6,334 bases of DNA from JBKPDV01 sp046728075 (GCA_046728075.1 JBKPDV010000217.1:1-6334), one strand, 5' to 3'; numbered from the stretch's first letter, positions 1 through 5,704 are shown. Numbers and translations: made by a program. The notes: generated by a model not told the origin, from the sequence alone.

Positions 1-39
1 GCCCTGGTCACGGAAGGATAGCCAACAGAAGGATAGATT

Positions 40-250
40 GGATGAAGCGGCTGACCCCCCACTCAACGTGGTGGCATCGATAGAATGCCCCACCGAGAGA
101 ACACGCGCTCATGGGCGCAAGGAGGAGGGGCCAGCCATGGACCATGTTGGCATCGATGTCCACAAGCACGCAAGTCAGATCTTCTGTTCTTGTGCTCCCG
201 GATCAGGACGGATAGCGATGCATGATTCGGTCCGAGTAGAGTTCGAGTCC
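40..250 (+). mobile_element. Decayed left end of an IS110-family insertion sequence
   Basis: This holds about 100 nt of untranslated left end followed by the start of an IS110-type transposase gene at 137. The leader and first codons look well conserved: a GC-rich hairpin, a purine-rich ribosome site (AAGGAGGAGGGG, 119-130) and the N-terminal GIDVHK motif. After about position 185 the similarity to the family fades, and stops appear in the frame that best continues it. IS110 elements have no terminal inverted repeats, so the exact left boundary cannot be placed. I infer a dead remnant, because the rest of the transposase and the right end are absent from the following sequence. Confidence 0.7.
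70..94 (+). other. Stem-loop in the IS110 left-end leader
   Basis: GGTGGCAT (70-77) pairs with ATGCC (85-89) plus ACC (92-94), leaving a 7-nt loop CGATAGA and a 2-nt bulge. It lies about 40 nt upstream of the transposase start. In the IS110 group, as in IS621, the left-end untranslated region is known to encode a structured bridge RNA that guides recombination. This hairpin could be one arm of such an RNA. The structure is seen directly; the bridge-RNA assignment is inference. Confidence 0.4.
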
Positions 251-252
251 AT
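137..252 (+). pseudogene. IS110-family transposase, N-terminal fragment
   Basis: The ATG at 137 sits 6 nt after a strong ribosome binding site. It opens with MDHVGIDVHK, the signature N-terminus of IS110-family DEDD (RuvC-like) transposases, in which the Asp of GIDVHK is the first catalytic acidic residue. The protein looks family-like only to about residue 16 (ASQI). The same frame then stays open to a stop at 269-271 but no longer resembles the family. The neighbouring frame shows degenerate traces (VLVLPDQDG, then RCMIRSE after a TAG), as expected after a frameshift and point decay. Intact family members are about 300-400 residues, so this fragment cannot be active. Confidence 0.75.
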
Positions 253-550
253 TAGGTGCGTACAGGGTTAGGTTCGTAGAGACGCGTAGGAAGGACCAGG
301 CGACACGTGAGGGCGTCAAGCGGGCTATCGACCCACGAGTGGCCGCGGCACTGATGTAAGCTGTGCCCCTGCTCCCTCGTTGAATGCCTCAGGCTGTTGC
401 GAGGACGTACGGGCAGGAAGTCACTCATCGCTGGTAACGACCTTTCGGCTGCACAGCTGAGGGTTGGTTTCGGGACGGCCCGCAGCCCGCAACGGCGGGA
501 GTTCCGGGACTCAGTAGGCACATCTTTCCGGTCCCGCCCGCTGGCGGCGC
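253..550. other. Stretch without a recognisable gene
   Basis: About 300 bases between the IS110 remnant and the HNH gene contain no ORF I can defend. A long minus-strand frame crosses it, but that frame is mainly the antisense of the HNH gene. The only structure noted is a short hairpin (CCCGC at 486-490 with GCGGG at 495-499). It may be further transposon decay or upstream regulatory sequence. Confidence 0.5.
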
Positions 551-559
551 TGGTAGACT
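551..559 (+). promoter_or_regulatory. Extended -10 promoter element for the HNH gene
   Basis: TGGTAGACT matches an extended -10 pattern (TGn plus TAGACT). It ends 7 nt before the GTG at 567, so the predicted transcription start falls at or next to that GTG, as in a leaderless gene. No convincing -35 was found. The same TGnTAnnnT pattern recurs at 1646, 3104 and, on the minus strand, 6063. Confidence 0.45.
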
Positions 560-566
560 CCGCGCC

Positions 567-1283
567 GTGACACGACAGGAATCGAGGCGGATGCGGCCCT
601 GCGCCTACTGCGGGGGGCCACTCGGTGAGACCGACGACCACGTGATCGCCCGCCAATTCTTCCCTGCCGAGAACCGGTACCGCTCGGGACTCCCGCAGGT
701 CCCCGCCTGCCCCAAGTGCAACGGCGCCAAGCAGCGGGTCGAGGACGGCCCCGGCGTCATTTTGCAGTTCGGCCACTCGAGCGACGCCTCCATGAAGCTC
801 ATACTCGGGCGCGTCCGACGGACGCTCGCGAAGAATAACCGCCTCCGCCAATCTCTGCGGGCGAGTCTCCGGGACACGACGCTCACGCAGCCCGACGGGT
901 TCAAGGTGCCCGGCATGGTCATCACGCTCAGCCCCCGCGAGCTCGCCGACCTGTGGGCCTGGTTCCGCTACGTTGCTCGGGGCCTCTACTGCTTCGAGCT
1001 CGGCGCCGTGCTGCCCGCCGACCACACGATCCACCTCGTCAAGCCGACAAGCTACAAGCACTTCGTCGTGCTCCGCGACCTGATCTTCCGCGTTGCCAAC
1101 CGCCAGAGCCGCGAGTACGCCGCCGGCGAGCTCCGCTATGCCTTCGCTCGCAACGACGCGGAGCAGCTGACGATGTGGCTGCTCGCCTTCAAGTCGATCG
1201 AGATGTTCTGGCTCACCGTCGGCCCGAGCTCCGCAGCGGCCGTGCCGCCCTTGCTGGCCGGCATCGAGTGGACCGAGCCTTGA
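567..1283 (+). CDS. HNH-nuclease-like zinc-motif protein of unknown role
   Basis: The 238-residue product has an N-terminal CxxC...DH...CxxCN arrangement: C12/C15 in CAYCGG, D24-H25 in DDHVIARQFF, and C48/C51-N52 in PACPKCNGAK. This is the layout of treble-clef HNH endonuclease domains, where two CxxC pairs hold structural zinc and DH supplies the catalytic His. A classical second catalytic His is not obvious, so activity is uncertain. The remaining 185 or so residues look helical (for example ELADLWAWFRYVARGLY near 128-142) and match nothing I know. I chose the GTG at 567 because an extended -10 sits 7 nt upstream; ATG 591 (residue 9) is an alternative that keeps the whole motif. No signal peptide is visible, so it is probably cytoplasmic. 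A small membrane peptide follows 29 nt later. Candidate roles are nuclease, defence or mobile-element protein. Confidence 0.75.
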   Translation: MTRQESRRMRPCAYCGGPLGETDDHVIARQFFPAENRYRSGLPQVPACPKCNGAKQRVEDGPGVILQFGHSSDASMKLILGRVRRTLAKNNRLRQSLRASLRDTTLTQPDGFKVPGMVITLSPRELADLWAWFRYVARGLYCFELGAVLPADHTIHLVKPTSYKHFVVLRDLIFRVANRQSREYAAGELRYAFARNDAEQLTMWLLAFKSIEMFWLTVGPSSAAAVPPLLAGIEWTEP

Positions 1284-1312
1284 CCTCGAGGTTCCGCCAG
1301 GGAGGCTCCCGG

Positions 1313-1420
1313 ATGCGGCTCGAGCGCTGGCTGAACGCGATCGTCGTGGTCATCGGCTTCGTGAGCGTCCTTGGCCTCGCGCACCCCCCCGGCGGTCCAT
1401 TCCGCACGCCAGTGGAGTAA
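1313..1420 (+). CDS. Small single-pass membrane peptide (35 aa)
   Basis: ATG 1313 is preceded by AGGGAGG (1299-1305) at 7-nt spacing, a near-perfect ribosome site and the best in the left half. The product has a charged start (MRLERW), one hydrophobic segment (AIVVVIGFVSVLGLA, about residues 9-23) and a short proline-rich tail ending at TAA 1418. It starts 29 nt after the HNH stop, so both could share one transcript. It may be a real small membrane protein or the start of a longer gene cut off by rearrangement. I do not recognise the family. Confidence 0.4.
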   Translation: MRLERWLNAIVVVIGFVSVLGLAHPPGGPFRTPVE

Positions 1421-1495
1421 CGGGTGGGAGGAGGACTTCCAATTCCGGGTACGGTTCTGAGTCGGGTTGTCGGGCGCCGTTGTCGGATAACATCG

Positions 1496-1545
1496 TGGCG
1501 GTGATCCCCGCCAGTGCGATTTCGGTTGTTGCGGGGGCCCGCAAC
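1496..1545. other. Two tandem perfect hairpins in an intergenic region
   Basis: The first is TGGCGG (1496-1501) with CCGCCA (1508-1513) and a 6-nt loop. The second is GTTGCGG (1528-1534) with CCGCAAC (1539-1545) and a 4-nt loop. Neither is followed by a T-run on either strand, so they are not standard intrinsic terminators. They could be a factor-dependent terminator region for the HNH unit, an RNA processing site, or part of an old mobile-element end. Confidence 0.4.
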
Positions 1546-1613
1546 CACCTGCAGGCAAACAGATCCGTCGAGTTCAGGTTCGAGATCCTCATTTGAATCC
1601 GTCTACGGTGGGC

Positions 1614-1629
1614 GACCGCCCGCGCGGTC
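1614..1629. repeat. Inverted repeat upstream of the protease promoter
   Basis: GACCGC (1614-1619) and GCGGTC (1624-1629) are separated by 4 nt. The repeat is centred about 28 nt upstream of the -10 hexamer at 1649, close to where a -35 region or an operator would lie. An operator role is inference. Confidence 0.35.
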
Positions 1630-1645
1630 GGCGCCCGGCGAGGGG

Positions 1646-1654
1646 TGCTAAGAT
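1646..1654 (+). promoter_or_regulatory. Extended -10 promoter element for the protease gene
   Basis: TGCTAAGAT combines an extended TGn with the hexamer TAAGAT (1649-1654). The predicted transcription start near 1661 leaves only about 10 nt before ATG 1671. The ATG at 1653 lies inside the -10 itself, which argues for 1671 as the original start. Confidence 0.5.
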
Positions 1655-1670
1655 GTCGGGCGCTGATCCG

Positions 1671-2451
1671 ATGAGCGCGCGAGCATCGAAAGTGCGGTGG
1701 GCCTTAGTGCTGGCTGCTAGCGCCGGCCTTGCGGCCATACCCTCACCTTCCTCCGCCCTCTCCGTCCAGGAGGCTTTGCTCCTCGCGAAGCCAGCCGTCG
1801 CCCTCGTGAGCGCCCAGGTCAACGCGAACGTGACGGTGAATTGTGGCCAGGGCCCGGTGACGATCAGCCCAAGACCATACATCGAGGTCGGCACCGGATG
1901 GTTCGTGGACGGACGGGGCTACCTCATCACTAATGCGCACGTCATCGATCCCGCATACCGTGTGCCGCCGTGGGTCGTTTTTGATCTGAAGCTGAGGGCG
2001 GTTGAGGAAGAGGCTGTGTGAAGCCCGCGGTGCGGGCGCGCGGGTTCGCGCCGGGTCAGCGGCCTGACCTCGAGGAAGAGATGCTCCGCGCGATTCCCCT
2101 CGCCGCGGTCAAGCTCACGCCGACGGCGCGGGTGAGCGTGCTGCTGTCCAATGGCGCGAATCTCGAGGCCCAGATCGCGAAGTTCAGCGCGCCGATCACG
2201 CTCGACGCAAAGGCAATCCGCTCAAGGATTCCGGGCGCGATCTGGCCCTGCTGAAAATCCAGGCCGGTGCGTATCCGGCTCTGTCGATCACGGACAAGGA
2301 GCCCAACGTCGGCGACGAGATCCACATTCTGGGCTTCCCGGGAGTGGTCAGGGATCACGAGCTTCTCAGCCGGAGCGCCTTGAACGAAGCGTCCGCCACG
2401 AAGGGACAGGTGTCGGGATTCAACACGGATGCCATCGGGCAGGGCGTGATC
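1671..2451 (+). pseudogene. Secreted trypsin-like (S1C/DegP-like) serine protease, frameshifted and truncated
   Basis: The start at 1671 gives a signal peptide (RASKVRW, hydrophobic core ALVLAASAGLAAI, then SPSSALS near residue 30). GTGWFVDGRGYLITNAHVI follows, the hallmark of trypsin-like proteases with catalytic His90 (codon 1938-1940). The frame then breaks at about 2010: inserting one T after GAGGCT restores a continuous reading into KPAVRARG and VSVLLSNGANLEAQIAKF. It breaks again at about 2213, where AAAGG probably was AAAGGG. The third frame carries SGRDLALLKIQ with the catalytic Asp at 2239-2241, then HILGFPG and ASATKGQVSGFNTDAIGQGVI. Family members continue with a QTD...GNSGGP serine motif; here similarity ends at 2451 and no GNSGGP follows. 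The gene is therefore dead even if both frameshifts are sequencing errors. The ancestral protein was probably exported to the envelope. Confidence 0.85.
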
Positions 2452-2459
2452 CGGGGGGT

Positions 2460-3056
2460 TGCGTCTGTCCCCCACGCCAACAGCAGCAAAGTATTGGTCG
2501 TGGCTATGCCGCTTGGGCGCCCAATGAGGGTCACGGACTCATCCTCCCTGAGCGTCCAAAGAGTCAGAAAGGTTTCGTCGGTAAGGCCGATCGTTTGATC
2601 GCCGCCGACAAGTTGGTCCGTTCTCGCTGGCACACCGAGGCTGAGGAGGTTCAGGAAGCGAGGATCGCGATTCCCGGGAGTGGTCGAGGTTTGAGCCCCT
2701 CCTGCGCCGAACATCGTGTCGACCGCACCGTTGCGAAAGCGAACGAGTCCGACCTCAACCGGGTTTGCGACCTTACCAAACGTGAGCCCATAAAAATCGC
2801 CGCTTGGTTCGAGGACAGACGGTTCATTGACTAGCGACTTCGAGACTGCCGTGATCGTGGCCGGAGACCCATTCGAGCCAACGGTCACGACAGCTCCGTT
2901 CTCGAACCCTCGAAAAGAACCGCCGGTGATCTCGGAGAGAAGGACGATATCGCGTCCTTGATAGAAGTGCATGCGGCTCGCTCGATCCGCGAGAAGGTCG
3001 CTGATGTGCACTGTGACATCGGGCTCCTGCGGCGTTCCGCGTCCGAGTCTGGCAGA
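2460..3056 (-). pseudogene. Repeat-containing, possibly beta-propeller-like protein, fragment
   Basis: A minus-strand frame is open from 3056 (stop at 3059-3057) and runs past the breakpoint near 2455. A GTG at 3011 is a possible start, but protein-like sequence (TPQEPDVTVHISDLL) begins upstream of it, so the N-terminus is probably lost. Counting from 3011, related units occur at about residues 36-44 (FENGAVVTV), 92-100 (FRNGAVDTM) and 154-163 (LREDESVTLI). Their spacing is about 56-62 residues, each preceded by beta-strand-like sequence with conserved Gly. Internal repetition and balanced composition mark this strand, not the Arg-rich plus-strand frame, as the former coding strand. The pattern resembles propeller-like tandem repeat proteins of surface or secreted type, but I cannot name the family. 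After about 2475 (AWGTDA) the frame enters antisense of the protease relic, so the C-terminus is also gone. Confidence 0.5.
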
Positions 3057-3082
3057 TTATGTCGGGGACAGCGCCGAGGGGC

Positions 3083-3096
3083 GCGGCGATCGCCGC
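3083..3096. repeat. 14-bp perfect palindrome
   Basis: GCGGCGATCGCCGC is its own reverse complement. It sits 10 nt before the promoter-like TAGTGT at 3107, near -35. It contains GCGATCGC, a common highly iterated octamer in some genomes. It could be an operator or simply a GC-rich coincidence. Confidence 0.35.
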
Positions 3097-3103
3097 CGGA
3101 GGG

Positions 3104-3112
3104 TGCTAGTGT
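3104..3112 (+). promoter_or_regulatory. Orphan extended -10 element
   Basis: TGCTAGTGT has the same form as the elements at 551 and 1646 but no intact plus-strand gene follows. The next 160 nt hold a minus-strand relic and the end of the carbonic anhydrase gene. It may be the promoter of a deleted gene, or a chance match. Confidence 0.3.
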
Positions 3113-3153
3113 TGGCTATTCTCTCGCTCTCCAGGATCCGCTGTAATCGTACC

Positions 3154-3273
3154 TCAGCGCGCCTTGGTGAGCCGCGGCTCGAGGGTGACGTCTTTACTCT
3201 AGACCAACATGAAGGCGGCCTGCGGCCGATCGCTGACGAAAGACTGCAGGTTCAGACACTGTAATTCGTCGGT
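3154..3273 (-). pseudogene. Minus-strand coding relic with an internal stop
   Basis: Reading down the minus strand from just beyond the carbonic anhydrase stop, one frame gives 24 plausible codons including LQSFVSDRPQAAFMLV. A TAG (3201-3199) is followed by SKDVTLEPRLTKAR and a TGA at 3156-3154. Most codons end in G or C, as in the intact genes here, and a single GAG-to-TAG change would explain the interruption. No start codon or ribosome site is evident and I do not recognise the protein. It may be the C-terminal end of a gene whose 5' part was replaced by the present carbonic anhydrase junction, or it may be chance. Confidence 0.25.
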
Positions 3274-3851
3274 TACACGGCTTTGCCCGCAGCCACGGCT
3301 CCAGAGACCTCTTCTAATCTCCCAGTCCTCACGTCGTAAATATATCCGTAGATCGGAATGGACTTGGGAATCAACGGATGGTTGCGAATGCGCCTCACGT
3401 CGGCGACGACACTCGCTGCATTATCCTTCATCGTGAGCCAATCAATGAACTCCCCTTCCATCGATCCGGGGCCCTTCCCAACGTCGCGAAAGCCGTCGGG
3501 AGTGAGTTCCGCGGTCTCGAGGCTACTGGCAAGCAGGTTCCGCATCAGCTCGTCGGTGAAGTACAACATGCCGCAGTCGGTATGGTGAACGACGAAAAAC
3601 TCCCTCGTGCCGAGCAGCTTGTAGGAGATGACCAGGGAGCGGAGCGCGTCATCGCTCGCGCGTCCTCCGGCGTTGCGAATGACGTGGGCATCTCCTTCCG
3701 AGAGCCCGGCGTACTTGGCAGGATCCAGACGGGCGTCCATACAGGTCAGAATCGTAAAGTGACGCGCCGGTGGTAGCGTCAACTTGCCCTTCACGCCAAA
3801 GTTTGACGCATACCCCGCATTCGCCTTCAGAACGTCTTGTAGCACGCTCAT
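3273..3851 (-). CDS. Beta-class carbonic anhydrase
   Basis: This zinc enzyme interconverts CO2 and bicarbonate in the cytoplasm. The 192-residue product shows the complete beta-class active site: C37, D39 and R41 in CMDARLDP, then H90 and C93 in VVHHTDCGM (zinc ligands Cys-His-Cys plus the Asp/Arg dyad). The conserved HVIRNAGGRASDDALRSL block lies at 56-73. Length and motif spacing fit the short beta-class enzymes of the Rv1284 type. ATG 3851 was chosen over the upstream in-frame start at 3875 because GAGGAGGG (3864-3857) lies 5 nt upstream of it. There is no signal peptide. The gene begins 55 nt after the amidase gene in the same direction, with no terminator visible between, so the two are probably co-transcribed. 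It may supply or remove bicarbonate and buffer pH as ammonia is made; this role is inferred. Confidence 0.93.
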   Translation of the reverse strand: MSVLQDVLKANAGYASNFGVKGKLTLPPARHFTILTCMDARLDPAKYAGLSEGDAHVIRNAGGRASDDALRSLVISYKLLGTREFFVVHHTDCGMLYFTDELMRNLLASSLETAELTPDGFRDVGKGPGSMEGEFIDWLTMKDNAASVVADVRRIRNHPLIPKSIPIYGYIYDVRTGRLEEVSGAVAAGKAV

Positions 3852-3906
3852 CGTTGCCCTCCTCGCGTCGTACACGCCCCTTCTCGGTGGCCAGCCTCTC
3901 CACCCG

Positions 3907-5184
3907 CTACTGGAATATGCCCCGAGGCACCGTCATGGACACGACCCAGTTCGGAATGTCGACCACTTCACTGATCTTGAGGTCGCCCGCGACGCTGCAG
4001 ATGGCGTAGGCCTCGTGCAGGCTCAGGCCTTGATCGCGCACCAGCCAGTCGATCATCGCCCTCACGGCCTTCTTGGCATTCTCCATCAGATCAGGTCCCA
4101 TCCCGGTCGTGTGATAGAAGCCCTTGGCGAGCATCTCCTTGGTCAAACCGAAGTCGGTCGGGTTGGCCGCCGGGACGATCGCTTGCGGCGACTCGATGAT
4201 CGTGTTCTTGATCACCTTGAACCGGCACGTCACGGCCATCAGAGTCTCGATGGCGGTCACGCAAACTTCGCCATCGCCCTGGGCCATGTGACCGTCGCCC
4301 ACCGAGAACTTTGCCCCGTTGACGTAAACCGGATAGTAGAGCTTGGATCCTTTCGTAAACTGTTTGATGTCGGTATTCCCGCCCATCCCCCCACTGACAT
4401 TCGGTGGGACGGAGCGATACATCCCCTTTCGGAGCGGGGCGACGCCGTAGATTCCCATGAACGGCGCGATCGGAATCTGTGCTTTCCTTCCCGTGTCCTT
4501 CCCCACGAAGCTTGCGAACCCGGTGTTCTGCCCTTTGTTGAACGTGAAAATCTGGACGAAGGGCGCGCCGCTGTTGAACGGCTGATCCTCTGGAATCGCA
4601 CCTGCCACCTTGCCAGGGCTCGGGTCGCTCAGCTCCGAGGCTTCGGTGAACTGATGGAACGGCGCCAGGATGTCAGGGCGGAGACTGCCGAACAGGCCCA
4701 GCGCCGGACTGATGGTGACGTACCCGAAGTCGACGAGCGGAGCCACATCCACGATCTCGACTTCAAGAACGTCGCCCGGCTCCGCACCTTCGACCGCAAC
4801 GGGGCCGGTGAGGGGGTGCACTTTCCCGAGGTCGAGCGTGAGAATGCCATTGGGCGTCAGCGTTCTCGCCGCCGTGCCGATATCGAGCGCATCCCGGCAC
4901 AGGAACTGTACGGCTTCGCCTTCACGCACGCCGGCGGCGGCCGGGAGGTCCTGGTTGAAGCGGTTGTGCAAGACCTTCGAAAATCCGTCGATCGTTTTGG
5001 CGCTACCGCCCGGCGGGGCCTGCGCCACGATGAGATCTGGCTTCCTTACGCCAGGAGCGGCGACGCCCTCGCTGGCTGCCGCCAGCCTTGAGCCGACACC
5101 GGCAATCGCTGCGGCAGTGGCCGCACCAAGGGAGATCTGCTCGATAAACGTTCTCCTCGAGATATCCGAGTGGACGAAGCACAC
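3907..5184 (-). CDS. Tat-exported acetamidase/formamidase-family protein
   Basis: The FmdA/AmdA family (PF03069) hydrolyses short amides such as formamide or acetamide to ammonia and the carboxylate. This 425-residue protein carries the family blocks in order: VHPLTGPVAVEGAEPGDVL (122-140), GGMGGNTDIK (265-274) and SVGDGHMAQGDGEVC (294-308). A C-terminal block, SVAGDLKISEVVDIPNWVV, lies at 397-415. Unlike most cytoplasmic members it opens with a twin-arginine signal: SRRTFI at 9-14, then a hydrophobic Ala/Gly segment to about residue 31 and a probable cleavage near AAAS (35-38). It is therefore predicted to be exported folded. The GTG start at 5184 is fixed by AAGGAGGG 6 nt upstream. The exact substrate cannot be told from sequence. 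It is the first gene of a likely two-gene operon with the carbonic anhydrase, behind a long leader and a sigma70-like promoter. Confidence 0.92.
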   Translation of the reverse strand: MCFVHSDISRRTFIEQISLGAATAAAIAGVGSRLAAASEGVAAPGVRKPDLIVAQAPPGGSAKTIDGFSKVLHNRFNQDLPAAAGVREGEAVQFLCRDALDIGTAARTLTPNGILTLDLGKVHPLTGPVAVEGAEPGDVLEVEIVDVAPLVDFGYVTISPALGLFGSLRPDILAPFHQFTEASELSDPSPGKVAGAIPEDQPFNSGAPFVQIFTFNKGQNTGFASFVGKDTGRKAQIPIAPFMGIYGVAPLRKGMYRSVPPNVSGGMGGNTDIKQFTKGSKLYYPVYVNGAKFSVGDGHMAQGDGEVCVTAIETLMAVTCRFKVIKNTIIESPQAIVPAANPTDFGLTKEMLAKGFYHTTGMGPDLMENAKKAVRAMIDWLVRDQGLSLHEAYAICSVAGDLKISEVVDIPNWVVSMTVPRGIFQ

Positions 5185-5421
5185 GGCGCACCCTCCTTCG
5201 TTTCGCGTTTAACCGCGATCCTTTCTATGTCCCCGTGTCTGTCCCCTGTTCAGGCGTTGGATCGCCCGACGATCTTGTGGAGCACTTCGGTCCTCCTTTG
5301 CCCGAAGCGGTGCGCAGCAGTTCTCTTCACGAAGCACGCCTCTCCGCGACACCGTGTATCTGAGACTGCCTGCCCCCGGCACGGTCAGACATACGGGGGC
5401 CGAACTACCCAAAATCAATAC
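5185..5421 (-). promoter_or_regulatory. Long 5' leader of the amidase operon
   Basis: From the predicted transcription start (about 5421) to the GTG at 5184 is roughly 235 nt without a convincing gene. The leader holds a 7-bp hairpin near its 5' end and a second short stem (GATCG/CGATC, 5260-5274). The ribosome site AAGGAGGG lies at 5198-5191. The length and structures leave room for regulation by RNA folding, but I could not match it to a known riboswitch class; guanidine classes were considered because of the amidase. Confidence 0.35.
5372..5400 (-). other. 7-bp hairpin in the amidase leader
   Basis: GCCCCCG and CGGGGGC arms (5372-5378 and 5394-5400) are perfectly complementary, with a 15-nt loop. 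On the minus strand this lies about 20-50 nt after the predicted transcription start. It has no following T-run, so it is not a simple terminator. It could stabilise the 5' end or be part of a regulatory fold. Confidence 0.45.
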
Positions 5422-5427
5422 ACCGCC

Positions 5428-5456
5428 CCTATAGGAGCGCCGACCGACCAAGTCAA
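5428..5456 (-). promoter_or_regulatory. Sigma70-like promoter of the amidase-carbonic anhydrase operon
   Basis: On the minus strand, TTGACT (5456-5451, five of six consensus bases) is followed after exactly 17 nt by TATAGG (5433-5428, four of six). The placement downstream of the intrinsic terminator at 5527-5555 and upstream of the amidase is what an independent operon promoter requires. It differs from the TGnTAnnnT elements elsewhere in the window. Confidence 0.6.
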
Positions 5457-5526
5457 GTCGGATCTTCGCGGTCTTGTTCATGACTTTCACAACGGCGAGA
5501 GTCCCGGAACCGACCTCCTTCAGGGA

Positions 5527-5555
5527 GAAAAACACGCCGCCTCAAAAGACGGCGT
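5527..5555 (-). terminator. Intrinsic terminator of the small-gene operon
   Basis: Read on the minus strand, ACGCCGTC (5555-5548) pairs with GGCGGCGT (5541-5534) around a 6-nt loop: an 8-bp GC-rich stem with one G-U pair. G then TTTTT (5532-5528) follows directly. This is a textbook Rho-independent terminator. It lies about 150 nt after the 51-residue gene and before the amidase promoter, so it insulates the two minus-strand units. There is no T-run on the plus side, so it works in one direction only. Confidence 0.75.
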
Positions 5556-5704
5556 CCAACAACGCTGTGTCGCGAACTACTTTATGACCAGCCGACCTCT
5601 CAGATCCTTCAGACTTACGGTCGATGGCACACCCGCTTGAGACGAAGTCGCGTTACGTCCTCGCCTTCCGACCACCCTTACCTGCTGCCCGCCGCGAGGA
5701 AGCG

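Noticed and set aside
1..40. GAAGGATAG repeated at 13-21 and 28-36
   Set aside because: Only two copies of 9 bp near the IS110 left end. A target-site duplication cannot be argued without the other end, and there is no array.
185..262. GTTCGAGTCC at 241-250 looks like a tRNA T-loop
   Set aside because: The flanking bases do not form a T-stem and no acceptor, D or anticodon arms could be built around it.
252..1061. Minus-strand 269-residue open frame
   Set aside because: It mirrors the HNH gene in antisense and extends through a featureless region. Its composition is shadow-like, and the plus strand has the CxxC/DH/CxxC motif.
2151..2834. Plus-strand 227-residue open frame
   Set aside because: Arg/Ser/Gly-rich composition, out of frame with the protease relic and antisense to the repeat protein relic; no motif.
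3216..3228. Hairpin CGGCC-TGC-GGCCG as terminator for the carbonic anhydrase gene
   Set aside because: The stem is only 5 bp and there is no T-run on the minus strand, so it cannot be called a terminator.
3784..5091. Plus-strand 435-residue open frame across the amidase region
   Set aside because: It is the antisense of the amidase and carbonic anhydrase genes: Arg/His-rich with no recognisable motif, whereas the minus strand carries full family motifs and good ribosome sites.
5209..5535. Minus-strand 108-residue open frame upstream of the amidase
   Set aside because: Its start lies inside the terminator stem and T-run region and it reads through the promoter. No ribosome site is correctly spaced, and the second half is basic and non-protein-like.
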